Source: Candidatus Eiseniibacteriota bacterium (GTDB lineage: Bacteria; Eisenbacteria; RBG-16-71-46; JACRLI01). Taken from it: a stretch of DNA of 46,239 bases. This document shows, piece by piece, positions 33,975 through 43,547 of this stretch (position 1 is its first letter; every line of letters begins with the position of its first letter). The stretch is from contig JANXVU010000100.1 in NCBI GenBank assembly GCA_025351485.1, positions 1-46,239 on the forward strand, in the 5' to 3' direction. A program made the position numbers and the translations under genes. Under the pieces are notes generated by a model. The model worked only from the letters and a program-made list of their open reading frames with translations. It had not been told where the DNA came from and did no database searches.

Positions 33975-34724
33975 ATGAGCAGCACAGCGCATCCCGCCGA
34001 ACCCGGGATCGGAACCGGGCAGCGCCCCTACGAGCAGTACGGGGCATCGGAACTCAAGACCGTGTTCCAGAGGTACATGACGCTGGGCGTGGCCCTGTCG
34101 GCCGCGCTCAATACGTTCCTGATCCTGCTGGCGCTGGCGGCGCTCTACGTCAACCAGAAGCTGCACGAGCGCCAGGAGACCCGCGTGCGGGTGGTGCCGT
34201 TCCAGCAGCTCCAGCCGCCTCCGCTCTCCAAGCAGCAGACCGACCAGATCAAGACGCCGGAAAAGGTGGCCCCGCCGTCCGTGGGAATTCCGGTGCCGGT
34301 GCCGGACGCCCAGGCGCCGCAGCAGCAGCAGCTGGCCTCGCTGGAGGACATCAACAAGGCCGCCGGCGGCTCCAACGTGGGCACCGGAAACGACATCGTG
34401 ATCGCCGCCAGGGATGAAGACACTGGTCCGGCGTCCGGCAGCTACGTGTACCGCGATGACGAGCCGGTGCTGGTCAAGGCGGTGGCCCCCAAGTACCCTG
34501 ACCTTGCCCGCTCGAGCGGCATCGAGGGCAAGGTCGTCCTGAACGTCCTGGTCGGCACCAACGGCAAGGTCGAGAAGGTCGAGGTGCAGCAGGGGGTGCC
34601 GGTGCTGAACGACGCGGCCATCGAAGCCGTGAAGCAGTACCTGTTCAAGCCGGCGCTCGCGAACAACAAGCCCGTGGCCGTGTGGGTCGCGGTGCCCATC
34701 TCGTTCAAGCTGAGCGGCAACTAG
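33975..34724 (+). CDS. tonB: Energy transducer TonB, first copy
   Basis: The 249-residue protein has a cytoplasmic start with RPYEQYGASELKTVFQRYM, a membrane helix at about 39-58, a Pro/Gln-rich periplasmic linker, and a C-terminal TonB domain from about 160. The C-terminal domain includes PKYPDLARSSGIEGKVVLNV and QYLFKPALANNKPVAVWV. TonB carries the proton-motive force from ExbBD to outer-membrane receptors. I chose ATG 33975, which follows a GGTCGAGG site; the TTG at 33954 would add 7 residues. It ends the ExbBD operon and is followed by a hairpin. No TonB-dependent receptor is found in the window. Confidence 0.9.
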   Translation: MSSTAHPAEPGIGTGQRPYEQYGASELKTVFQRYMTLGVALSAALNTFLILLALAALYVNQKLHERQETRVRVVPFQQLQPPPLSKQQTDQIKTPEKVAPPSVGIPVPVPDAQAPQQQQLASLEDINKAAGGSNVGTGNDIVIAARDEDTGPASGSYVYRDDEPVLVKAVAPKYPDLARSSGIEGKVVLNVLVGTNGKVEKVEVQQGVPVLNDAAIEAVKQYLFKPALANNKPVAVWVAVPISFKLSGN

Positions 34725-34749
34725 CAGCGCCGGAAGAGATGTTCGGGAA

Positions 34750-34774
34750 GGGACCGGGGGAACGCCCCGGTCCC
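34750..34774. terminator. 10-bp perfect stem-loop between the two tonB genes
   Basis: GGGACCGGGG pairs with CCCCGGTCCC around a 5-nt loop, 25 nt after the first tonB stop. An outer 7-bp pairing (CCGGAAG 34730-34736 with CTTCCGG 34789-34795) could extend it. There is no adjacent T tract, though a run of T occurs at 34810-34815. A terminator or an mRNA-stability element is likely. The remaining gap to 34933 holds no gene, and I found no convincing promoter in it. Confidence 0.5.
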
Positions 34775-34933
34775 GATCCGCAGCCATACTTCCGGGTTTC
34801 GGTCCGATAGTTTTTTCTCACCCCTCCAGCGACGCTGCATCGAATTTGTCCCCTCCGCCGACATCCCCTCCTGCAGGATCCAGTTCCAGCGGTCCATACC
34901 CTTCCGGGACCTCCACGCATGGAGGTGCACGTC

Positions 34934-35707
34934 ATGTCTGCCGCCGCGCTGCTCCACCGTACTCTCCGCGGAACAGCCCCGATACCCTATGCCCGCTACG
35001 GGGCCTTCGAGCTGAAGCATGCCTCCCGCAGGCACCTGGCCTACGGGGTGACTTTGTCCGCGCTGTTCAGCACGCTGGTCCTGATTACAGTGGCGGTGCT
35101 GGTAGCCAGGATGCCGCCGGCGGCACGCCCGCTGATCGAAGTCATCCACATTGTGGACTACCCTGTGCCAGCCCGGCCGACGCCTCCCAAATTCGACCCC
35201 GCCGCTCTGAAGCGCCCCCCGGGTTCGAAGGCGGATCCCGCAGCCGGTGTTGTCATGACCGTCCCGGACTTCCCCGACAAAACTGCCACGGACACTCCGC
35301 CCGACCTGCCGCCCATGACCCTGCCGCCGGATGGGGGAGCGGGCCCCGGGTCGGCCGGCTCGGCGGGCACGGGGCCATCCACCGCGGTTGCCCCGAACGG
35401 AGTTTCGCTCACCAGCGCGGCCGGCACTTGGACAGTGCACGACACCGAACCCGAGCTGCTGGTCGCGCCCCGGCCTTTCTACCCGGAAATCGCCAAGCGG
35501 GCCATGATCGAGGGCAGGGTGAGGTTGTGGCTGCTGGTGGGAAAGGACGGGCGGATCGCCCGGGTGGATGTCCGGGAGGGGGTCACCATGCTTTCCCCGG
35601 CGGCGGTGGAGGCGGCCCGTGGATACATCTTCAAGCCGGCCCTGGCGAACGGCCGCCCGGTGGCAGTCTGGGTGGAGGAGACCTTCGATTTCCGGATCCT
35701 GCCGTAG
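34934..35707 (+). CDS. tonB: Energy transducer TonB, second copy
   Basis: The 257-residue paralogue has the same arrangement: an N-terminal PYARYGAFELKHASRRH motif before a membrane helix (about 38-58), a Pro-rich linker (residues 60-165) and the C-terminal TonB domain. The last includes RPFYPEIAKRAMIEGRVRLWL and GYIFKPALANGRPVAVWVEE. I chose ATG 34934, 7 nt after a GGAGGT site, rather than ATG 34919, which would overlap that site. It lies 209 nt after the first tonB beyond a strong hairpin, so it may be expressed separately. Both TonB proteins share the PYxxYGAxELK motif in front of the helix. There is no dedicated ExbBD set for this copy in the window. Confidence 0.9.
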   Translation: MSAAALLHRTLRGTAPIPYARYGAFELKHASRRHLAYGVTLSALFSTLVLITVAVLVARMPPAARPLIEVIHIVDYPVPARPTPPKFDPAALKRPPGSKADPAAGVVMTVPDFPDKTATDTPPDLPPMTLPPDGGAGPGSAGSAGTGPSTAVAPNGVSLTSAAGTWTVHDTEPELLVAPRPFYPEIAKRAMIEGRVRLWLLVGKDGRIARVDVREGVTMLSPAAVEAARGYIFKPALANGRPVAVWVEETFDFRILP

Positions 35708-35783
35708 ACGGCCAGGGCGTGAAGGTGGGGCATCGTGCGCCTTCTTCGGTGATCGGTCTGAACGGAGCCCCGGCTGGCCCGGT

Positions 35784-35812
35784 TTGACACCTTCCGAAAC
35801 CCGTGATACCGT
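35784..35812 (+). promoter_or_regulatory. Putative promoter of the Yip1-family gene
   Basis: TTGACA (35784-35789), 17 nt and TACCGT (35807-35812) give a start near 35819, about 50 nt before the Yip1-family GTG. The hexamers are the same as in P2 at 28574-28602. Its -10 box covers an in-frame GTG at 35803, which therefore cannot be the gene's start. Confidence 0.6.
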
Positions 35813-35868
35813 GCTGTTTCCATCAAGTTAGCCGGATTTCCTCACCCTTCTTGGAGGAAGGTGCTGCC

Positions 35869-36603
35869 GTGACCACGACCGACGTCCCCGTTGCCCCCGC
35901 TCCGGAAGAAGCCCCGCCGCTCGGCGAACCCGCGCGCATGTTCGGGGTGATCTGGAGCCCCCGGAAGGCCTTCACCGACATCGTGCGGCGGCCGTCCTTC
36001 TGGGCGCCTTTCGTATTGCTGGTGGTGTTCCAGACCGCGGTCTCGCTGGCCATCTACAAGCCGGTGATCATCCCTTCGCAGCTGGCCAAGATGGCCGAGC
36101 AGCCCAATTTCACGGCCGAGAAGCAGGCCATGATCGAAAAGGGCATGGAAAGCCCGGTGGGTTGGGTGATCGCCACGGCGACCGGGTTGCTCGGGATGCC
36201 CATCGCGCTGTTGCTGTGGGCCGGCATGCTTTACTTCGTCTTCAGCCTGCTGATGAGCGGCCGGGCCAATTTCAAGTCGGTGTTCACGGTGGTCTGCTAC
36301 GCATCCATCGTCGGGATGATCGCGGCCCTGGTGAAACTGCCCCTGATGATCGCCCGGCAGGACCTGGAGGTCAGCATCGGGCCGGCCGCCCTCTTGGAGC
36401 GCCCGGACCCGCCGACCTTCCTGTACAGCTTCCTGCAGGGAATGGACGTGCTGGGGATCTGGTCCTGGCTGGTGGTCGCCGTGGGCCTTTCGGTGCTGTA
36501 CCGCAAGCCCCAGGGCTCCACGACCCTGGCCACCATGGCGATCTTTCTGGTGTTTGTCCTGGTCTCGGCCGGGATCCGCTCCATGTTCCACCCGGGATCC
36601 TAG
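35869..36603 (+). CDS. Yip1-family multi-pass membrane protein
   Basis: The 244-residue protein has a Pro/Ala-rich cytoplasmic start and about five membrane helices. The first is at about 45-65 (WAPFVLLVVFQTAVSLAIY), with others near 103-125, 140-160, 200-220 and 225-240. The family signature VIWSPRKAFTDIVRRPSFWAPFV lies at its N-terminus. Bacterial Yip1-domain proteins have no defined function. The start is GTG 35869, with GGAGGAAGG 7 nt upstream. The GTG at 35803 overlaps the promoter's -10 and would add unrelated residues. It stands between the second tonB and the tolC operon, and has its own promoter. Confidence 0.8.
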   Translation: MTTTDVPVAPAPEEAPPLGEPARMFGVIWSPRKAFTDIVRRPSFWAPFVLLVVFQTAVSLAIYKPVIIPSQLAKMAEQPNFTAEKQAMIEKGMESPVGWVIATATGLLGMPIALLLWAGMLYFVFSLLMSGRANFKSVFTVVCYASIVGMIAALVKLPLMIARQDLEVSIGPAALLERPDPPTFLYSFLQGMDVLGIWSWLVVAVGLSVLYRKPQGSTTLATMAIFLVFVLVSAGIRSMFHPGS

Positions 36604-36699
36604 CCAGGATCCGCCGCGTCTTCCATGGGCATGGTTCCCCGGCAAGGGGGGATCGGGCGCCCTGCCGCGTCTTTCTTCGAAACTATTGAAACTCCAACT

Positions 36700-36727
36700 T
36701 TGATCGTCCGTAGAGCGTCAAGATAGT
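36700..36727 (+). promoter_or_regulatory. Possible promoter of the tolC efflux operon (weak)
   Basis: TTGATC (36700-36705), 16 nt and GATAGT (36722-36727) lie 55 nt before the tolC ATG. An alternative -35 is TTGAAA at 36686-36691. Neither is a close match, but the AT-richer 36680-36730 stretch is unusual in this GC-rich window. Confidence 0.3.
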
Positions 36728-36781
36728 CGTCGCCGAAAGGGGGGCCGGGTGGCCCTCCCGCATGGCTCAAGGAGGATGGGA

Positions 36782-38221
36782 ATGATCTTCGGTCATCGTG
36801 AAATCCGCGGGGCACTTTGCCTGGTGGCGCTGGGAACGCTGGCTGCCGCGGGCGCTGCGCGCGCGGAACTGTCGCGCCTGACGGTGGATGAGGCGGTGCG
36901 GCTGGCGCTGCGCGACAACACCACCGTGTACTCGGCCATGAAGCAGGTGGAGCAGGCGGAGGGGGCTTTCCAGCAGGCCCGCTCCAGCATCCTGCCCCAG
37001 CTTTCCGCCACCGGCGACCTGGCGCACAGCTTCCAGGGCGAACAGAAGTCCACCACCCGGCTGGGAGGGTCTGTCCCCAGCAGCCGGTCCAACTCCCACT
37101 CGGGAGGACTCAGCCTGAGCCAGGAGGTCCTGAACCTGCAGTCGTGGAACCTGGTCCGGGAGTCGGACCTGTCCCTGGACGCCATCCGGCACGGCGAGAT
37201 CAACACCCGCCTGGTCGTCGCCCTGGCCACCAAGCAGCAGTTCTACGCCCTGGTCCGGGCCAAGCAGCTCGCGGACGTGGACGCCGATGCCGTCAAGCGC
37301 GACTCGTCGGTCCTGGCCCTGACGCAGGGGCTGTTCGAGGTGGGTTCGGTGCCCCGCACCGACCTGCTCAAGGCGCGCACCCAGTCGGCGCAGTCCACGC
37401 TGGCCCTGATCACCGGGCGCCACTCGGTGGACATCGAGCGCCTGCGGCTGGCCAGCCTGCTGGGACTCCCGGACGACCAGGGACTGGACGTGGAGGACAA
37501 GCTGGCGGACGACATCGCGCTGCCGGACTCCTCCAGCCTGCTGGACACGGCCTTGAAGAACCGCCCCGACCTGCGCCAGCTGGAATCCCAGATCGAGGCC
37601 TCCGACGCGGGCGTCTCCGCGGCCAGGGCGTCGCGCTACCCGACCATCGGCGCCCAGGTCAACTTGCAGAAGAACTTCAACAGCACCACCCAGGACTCGT
37701 TCACGTCGATCAACAACACGAGCTATCTCTCGGGCGGAAACGTGAATCTGCAGACCGGGGACCTGAATTTCCGGTACCGCGACACCACGGTGGTTTCGTT
37801 TTCTCCGGAGCGCACGTACGAAAGCCGGCCGTTCAGCTGGCAGGCTGCGGCGCGCCTGAGCCTGCCGATCTTTGACGGGCTGAACGCGCACGGCCGCATC
37901 CAGCAGCGCTCGGCCGAGGCCGACATCCAGCGCCGCAATCTGCGCCAGAAGCGCACCGACGTGGCCCTGGAAGTCCGGCAGGCATGGCTTGGGCTTCAGG
38001 AGGCCAGGCAAAGGACCCGCGTGGCGAACGATGAGATCGCCTACGCCACCGAAAGTTACGAACTCAACAAGGAAAAGTATCGGCTGGGTTCCTCCACGCT
38101 GCTCGACCTCACCACGGCGGAGGCGGAACTCACCCGCAGCCGCTCGGATGTGGTGGATGCGGCCGTGGGGCTCCAACTTGCCAGGGCGCAGCTGGACCGC
38201 GCCCTCGGCCTGAACCCGTAG
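36782..38221 (+). CDS. tolC: TolC-family outer-membrane efflux channel
   Basis: The 479-residue protein has a signal peptide (cleavage after AARA, about residue 26). Two outer-membrane-factor repeats follow, with LSRLTVDEAVRLALRDNTTV at the start and long heptad-rich helices. A second-half marker is SLLDTALKNRPDLRQLESQIEASDAGVSAARASRYPTIG near 255-293. TolC proteins form trimers through the outer membrane and periplasm. Of three possible starts, ATG 36782 lies 6 nt after AAGGAGG (36769-36775); ATG 36776 is adjacent to that site and GTG 36749 precedes it. Next come the periplasmic adaptor and ABC genes, so this is the exit duct of a tripartite exporter. Confidence 0.92.
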   Translation: MIFGHREIRGALCLVALGTLAAAGAARAELSRLTVDEAVRLALRDNTTVYSAMKQVEQAEGAFQQARSSILPQLSATGDLAHSFQGEQKSTTRLGGSVPSSRSNSHSGGLSLSQEVLNLQSWNLVRESDLSLDAIRHGEINTRLVVALATKQQFYALVRAKQLADVDADAVKRDSSVLALTQGLFEVGSVPRTDLLKARTQSAQSTLALITGRHSVDIERLRLASLLGLPDDQGLDVEDKLADDIALPDSSSLLDTALKNRPDLRQLESQIEASDAGVSAARASRYPTIGAQVNLQKNFNSTTQDSFTSINNTSYLSGGNVNLQTGDLNFRYRDTTVVSFSPERTYESRPFSWQAAARLSLPIFDGLNAHGRIQQRSAEADIQRRNLRQKRTDVALEVRQAWLGLQEARQRTRVANDEIAYATESYELNKEKYRLGSSTLLDLTTAEAELTRSRSDVVDAAVGLQLARAQLDRALGLNP

Positions 38222-38251
38222 AAGATACCCCCCGACCCTGGGAGAGCGCGG

Positions 38252-39544
38252 ATGAACCGGAAGAAATGGATATTCATTGGCCTGGGAGTGGTGCTCGTGG
38301 CGATTTTCGCCATGGCGGCCCTCAAGCAGCAGCAGGGCAAGGTGACCTCGGTGGAACTCGCCAAGGCCACCCGCGAGGACGTGGTCTCGCACGTCAAGGC
38401 GCCCGGCAAGATCGAGCCCTTCACCCTGGTAAAGATGTCCGCGACGCTTCCCGGCCGCGTGACCGAACTGAACGTCAAGGAAGGCCAGCGGGTGCGCCGC
38501 GGGCAGCTGTTGCTGCAACTCGACCCGACGCAGTACCAGGCGGACCTCCAGCGGGCCCGGGCGGCCCTGGCCACGGCCGAGTCGCGCATGCGCCAGGCCA
38601 AGTTCAACCAGGACCGGGCCGAGCAGACCCTGGAACGCAGGATGCAGCTGGCCAAGAGAAATCTGGTCTCCCAGGACGAAGTCGAGCAGGTCACCACCTC
38701 GGCCAACGTGGCGCGTTCGGAATTCCAGGCCAGCCTGCACTCCGTGAGCGAGGCCCGGGCGTCCCTGGAAGCGTCCCAGGACAACCTGAACAAGGTCACC
38801 TTCGTGGCCCCGTTCGATGGGCTGGTGTCCCAGTTGAACGTGGAAAAGGGTGAAAACGTCATCACCGGGACCATGAACAACCCCGGCACGCAGATCCTGT
38901 CGGTGGCCGACACCAGCCGCATGATCGTCCGCGCCAACGTGGACGAAACCGACGTGGTGGACGTCAAGGTGGGGCAGACGGCGCAGATCAAGGTGGACGC
39001 CTGGCCGGATTCCACGTTCCGGGCGGAAGTGATCGAAGTGGGCAACACCGCCAAGAGCGCCGCGGAGACCGGGACCCAGCAGAGCAACTTCGAGGTGAAG
39101 GTGGTGTTCCTCGATCACGTCCCCAACATCCGGCCGGGCATGACCGCCGACGTGGACATCCAGACCCACATCCACAAGGCCTCCCTGGCGGTGCCCATCC
39201 AGAGCGTGGTGGTCCGCACCCAGCGCGAACTCGACGATGCCCGAAAGATGAAGGCCGGCTCCAAGTCCAAGCACGACACGGCCAGCGCCGCGGAGAACGA
39301 GACCGAGGTCCAGAAGAAGGCCAAGGAAAAGGAGATCACCGGCGTGTTCCTGGTCCGCAAGGGCGTGGCGACGTTCCTGCCGGTACGGCCCGGTATTTCC
39401 AGTGACTTGAGCACCGAGATCGAAGCCGTGATGCAGCCTGGCGACCAGATCGTGAGCGGTCCCTACAAGGAACTCCGGGGTCTCAAGGACGGCGACAAGG
39501 TCAAGAAGCTCGAAGTCAAAAAGGGCGGCGAAAAGAAAGAGTAG
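38252..39544 (+). CDS. macA: Efflux periplasmic adaptor (HlyD/MacA family)
   Basis: The 430-residue membrane-fusion protein has an N-terminal anchor helix (residues 5-24) and a lipoyl/biotinyl-type domain ([23 protein letters not shown], about 70-92). It has an alpha-hairpin of coiled coil (about 95-185), the second lipoyl half ([22 protein letters not shown]), a beta-barrel domain, and a membrane-proximal domain. It bridges TolC with the ABC transporter. A charged insertion at about 330-370, rich in Lys, Glu and Ser, lies just before [20 protein letters not shown] and is not typical of E. coli MacA. It starts at ATG 38252 after GGGAG and is 4 nt from the ATPase gene. Confidence 0.9.
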   Translation: MNRKKWIFIGLGVVLVAIFAMAALKQQQGKVTSVELAKATREDVVSHVKAPGKIEPFTLVKMSATLPGRVTELNVKEGQRVRRGQLLLQLDPTQYQADLQRARAALATAESRMRQAKFNQDRAEQTLERRMQLAKRNLVSQDEVEQVTTSANVARSEFQASLHSVSEARASLEASQDNLNKVTFVAPFDGLVSQLNVEKGENVITGTMNNPGTQILSVADTSRMIVRANVDETDVVDVKVGQTAQIKVDAWPDSTFRAEVIEVGNTAKSAAETGTQQSNFEVKVVFLDHVPNIRPGMTADVDIQTHIHKASLAVPIQSVVVRTQRELDDARKMKAGSKSKHDTASAAENETEVQKKAKEKEITGVFLVRKGVATFLPVRPGISSDLSTEIEAVMQPGDQIVSGPYKELRGLKDGDKVKKLEVKKGGEKKE

Positions 39545-39548
39545 GCCC

Positions 39549-40244
39549 ATGCTGATCAGCATTCGAGGAGTGACCAAGGTCTACAACGTGGGGGGCGAGG
39601 ACGTTCACGCCCTGGCCGGAGTCGACCTGGACATCGAGCGGGGCGAGTACATCGCCATCATGGGGCCTTCGGGCTCCGGCAAGTCCACGCTCATGAACAT
39701 GCTGGGCTGCCTGGACACCCCCACCAGCGGCTCCTACAAGCTCAACGGCAGCGAGATCCGCGAAATGGACGAGGACCAGCTGGCCGCGATCCGCAACAAG
39801 GAGATCGGGTTCGTGTTCCAGACCTTCAACCTGCTGGCCCGCGCGGACGCGCTGCACAACGTGGAGCTGCCGCTGATCTACAACGGCACTTCGCGGGTGG
39901 AGCGGCGCAAGCGGGCCGAGGAGACCCTGGTCTCGGTGGGACTCGCGGACCGCATGCACCACAAGCCCAACGAGCTCTCGGGCGGGCAGCGCCAGCGCGT
40001 GGCCATCGCGCGCGCCCTGGTGAACCGTCCGTCCATCATCCTGGCGGACGAGCCCACGGGTAACCTGGACAGCCGCACCGGCGACGAGATCATGGCGGCG
40101 TTCGCGGGGATCCACGCCCAGGGCAACACGATCATCCTGGTGACCCACGAAGAGGACGTTGCCCGGCACGCGCACCGCATCGTCCGTCTGCTGGACGGCC
40201 GTATCTCCTCCGATGAACGCATCGCCAGGGGCGTTTCGGCATGA
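39549..40244 (+). CDS. macB: MacB-type ABC transporter ATPase
   Basis: The 231-residue ATPase has all motifs: Walker [19 protein letters not shown] near residue 40, the Q-loop [25 protein letters not shown], signature [20 protein letters not shown], Walker [17 protein letters not shown], and the H-loop [13 protein letters not shown]. This is the LolD/MacB/FtsE subfamily that drives permeases with extracytoplasmic domains. It probably powers mechanotransmission through the two permeases that follow. It is fully separate from them, unlike the fused E. coli MacB. Its stop overlaps the next start (ATGA). Confidence 0.93.
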   Translation: MLISIRGVTKVYNVGGEDVHALAGVDLDIERGEYIAIMGPSGSGKSTLMNMLGCLDTPTSGSYKLNGSEIREMDEDQLAAIRNKEIGFVFQTFNLLARADALHNVELPLIYNGTSRVERRKRAEETLVSVGLADRMHHKPNELSGGQRQRVAIARALVNRPSIILADEPTGNLDSRTGDEIMAAFAGIHAQGNTIILVTHEEDVARHAHRIVRLLDGRISSDERIARGVSA

Positions 40245-41455
40245 TGCTGCGCGAGAGCGTCTCGATCGCCATCTCGGCCCTGCGGGCCAACAAGCTTCGG
40301 TCGTTCCTGACCCTGCTGGGCAACATCGTGGGGGTCTCCTCGGTGATCGCCATCGTGGCCATCATCGCGGGCATGAATGGGTACGTGGCCAGCAAGCTCG
40401 CCCAGCAGGGATCCAACGTGTTCTGGGTGGACAAGTTCGGGATGATCTTCAGCGAGGAGGAATTCCGGGACGCCCTGAAGCGCAAGGACATCACCGTAGA
40501 GGACGGCAGGGCCATCCTGGAGATCTGTCCCTCGGTCAAGGCGGTGGTGCCGCAGGCGGAGACCCGGCAGGCGGTGAAGTTCCGCACCCGGTCCGCGGGC
40601 GCAGCCATCCAGGGCCTTTCCGACGGCTACCCCGAGGTGAACGACGTGAACCTGACGGCCGGCCGGCATCTGACCGCCACGGACGTCCGGCACAATTCGG
40701 CGGTGTGCGTGCTGGGTTCCGACATTGCCGAAAAGCTGTTCGAGAACCTGGATCCCCTCGGCCGCCAGGTCCGGGTTGCCAACTACAGCTACACCGTGGT
40801 GGGGCTGGCTGCGCGCAAGGGCAAGATCCTGGGCCAGTCGCAGGACGAGGTGGTGATCATTCCCATCACGGCGTTCCAGAAGCAGTTCGGGCACCGGAGC
40901 CAGATCGTCTTGCAGGTGCAGGCCACCAGCGCCGCCACCTACAAGAAGGCGCAGGACGAGGCGCGCGTGATCCTGCGGGCCCGCCGGCACGTGCCGTACA
41001 CCAAGAAGGACGATTTCGGCCTCATCACCGCCGACATGATCACCGGGTTCTTCGAGAACTTCAGCAAGGGCGCCTTCGCGCTGATGGTGGGTGTGGCCGG
41101 ATTGTCGCTGGTGGTGGGCGGGATCGTGATCATGAACATCATGCTGGTCTCGGTGACCGAGCGCACCCGCGAGATCGGGATCCGCAAGGCCCTGGGCGCC
41201 CGCGGGGCCGACCTGCTCCACCAGTTCCTCTCCGAAGCCGTGGCGCTGTCGCTGCTCGGCGGGGTGATCGGCGTGCTCGTTGGCGCGGGCGTGGCCCTGC
41301 TGGTCAAGGCGGTCACGCCTCTTCCCGCCCGGATCGAACCGTGGTCCGTGTTCATGGGGCTGCTGGTGGCCTCCTCGGTGGGCCTGTTCTTCGGAATCTA
41401 TCCGGCCATGCGCGCCGCGCGCCTGGATCCCATCGAAGCCCTGAGGTTCGAATAG
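40241..41455 (+). CDS. macB: MacB-type ABC permease, first of pair
   Basis: The 404-residue protein has four membrane helices: one N-terminal (about 20-42, [21 protein letters not shown]) and three C-terminal. Between them is a MacB-type periplasmic domain (about residues 45-270). The FtsX-like C-terminal part carries the coupling-helix motif [24 protein letters not shown] near 300-324, which contacts the ATPase. It starts at ATG 40241 in an ATGA overlap with the ATPase gene. A second, paralogous permease follows 2 nt downstream, so the two may form a heterodimer. The substrate is unknown, and efflux or lipoprotein/peptide export are the usual roles. Confidence 0.9.
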   Translation: MMLRESVSIAISALRANKLRSFLTLLGNIVGVSSVIAIVAIIAGMNGYVASKLAQQGSNVFWVDKFGMIFSEEEFRDALKRKDITVEDGRAILEICPSVKAVVPQAETRQAVKFRTRSAGAAIQGLSDGYPEVNDVNLTAGRHLTATDVRHNSAVCVLGSDIAEKLFENLDPLGRQVRVANYSYTVVGLAARKGKILGQSQDEVVIIPITAFQKQFGHRSQIVLQVQATSAATYKKAQDEARVILRARRHVPYTKKDDFGLITADMITGFFENFSKGAFALMVGVAGLSLVVGGIVIMNIMLVSVTERTREIGIRKALGARGADLLHQFLSEAVALSLLGGVIGVLVGAGVALLVKAVTPLPARIEPWSVFMGLLVASSVGLFFGIYPAMRAARLDPIEALRFE

Positions 41456-41457
41456 TC

Positions 41458-42711
<1,254 letters not shown>

Positions 42712-42734
42712 CCTCTCCCCGCGGGGGCGGCGCG

Positions 42735-42763
42735 TTGACAAATCCCCGCGCCGTTCCTAGCAT
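42735..42763 (+). promoter_or_regulatory. Putative promoter of the superoxide dismutase gene
   Basis: TTGACA (42735-42740), 17 nt and TAGCAT (42758-42763) lie about 62 nt before the sod ATG. This is a near-consensus -35 with the TAnnnT -10 seen elsewhere. The leader ends in a GGGAGG ribosome site (42811-42816). Confidence 0.65.
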
Positions 42764-42824
42764 CCAAACCACGATGTTACATTCGTGTTCGACCGATCCC
42801 CCAATCCGCAGGGAGGCTTAGTTC

Positions 42825-43451
42825 ATGCCCAGCTTCAGTACCCACAAGTTCACCGCCAGGCCCCTGGCGCCCCAGACCCTTGAAATGGAAGGCATCTCGA
42901 AGAAGACCATGGAAGAGCACTTCAAGCTCTACCAGGGCTACGTGAACAAGGCCAACGAGATCCTCGAGAAACTCGAAGGCGTGGACCGCGATCCGGCCAA
43001 GGCCAACCAGACCTTCAGTGACATCCGCGTCCTTAAGACCGAGTTGACCTTTGCACTGGGCGGGATCAAGAACCACGAAATCTACTTCGGCCACCTGGGC
43101 GGCAAGGGCGGACAGCCCGGCGGCGCGCTGGCCGCGGCCATCCAGGATAATTTTGGATCCTTCGACGCCTGGGCCAAGGACCTTAAGGCCACCGGCATTG
43201 CCGCCCGCGGCTGGGTATGGCTGGCGCTGGACCACGACTACGGCCACCTGTTCAATTACCTCGGCGACGCGCAGAACACCTTCCCGGTCTGGAACGCCAC
43301 GCCCATCCTGGCGCTGGATACCTACGAGCACGCCTACTTCATCGACTATGGCGCGGCTCGCGCCGGCTACATCGACCAGTTCATGAAGGTGCTGGACTGG
43401 AAGGTCGTGGAAGAGAACTACGCCCGCGCGGCGAAGATGAGCGGCCGCTAA
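42825..43451 (+). CDS. sod: Fe/Mn superoxide dismutase, variant active site
   Basis: The 208-residue enzyme dismutes superoxide in the cytosol; no signal peptide is present. The four metal ligands are visible: H32 (EEHFKLY), H84 (KNHEIYF), and D165 and H169 (LDTYEHAYF). The canonical second-shell pair KHH-x2-Y of E. coli SodB is changed: after the first ligand the sequence is F33-K34-L35-Y36-Q37-G38-Y39, so the two His become Leu-Tyr and one residue is missing, while the gateway Tyr (Y39) remains. IDYGAARAGYIDQF is normal for the family. It has its own promoter and terminator and so is a monocistronic gene. Confidence 0.92.
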   Translation: MPSFSTHKFTARPLAPQTLEMEGISKKTMEEHFKLYQGYVNKANEILEKLEGVDRDPAKANQTFSDIRVLKTELTFALGGIKNHEIYFGHLGGKGGQPGGALAAAIQDNFGSFDAWAKDLKATGIAARGWVWLALDHDYGHLFNYLGDAQNTFPVWNATPILALDTYEHAYFIDYGAARAGYIDQFMKVLDWKVVEENYARAAKMSGR

Positions 43452-43496
43452 CCCCGGGGGGGAAGCCCCGCCCGGCAGCGGCGGGCCGAAACGAAG

Positions 43497-43527
43497 ACGG
43501 CGGTCCCTCGCGGGCCGCCGTTTCTCA
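43497..43527. terminator. Bidirectional terminator hairpin after sod
   Basis: ACGGCGG-(T)-CCC and GGG-CCGCCGT form a 10-bp stem with one bulge and a TCGC loop, followed by TTTCTC on the plus strand. It lies 46 nt after the sod stop and 20 nt before the 3' end of the convergent Cys-rich gene, so it may serve both directions. Confidence 0.65.
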
Positions 43528-43547
43528 TGGGATGGGGTGCGGTCCGC

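Noticed and set aside
35803-35868. An upstream GTG start for the Yip1-family gene
   Set aside because: It lies within the putative -10 region, lacks a ribosome site and adds residues unlike the family.
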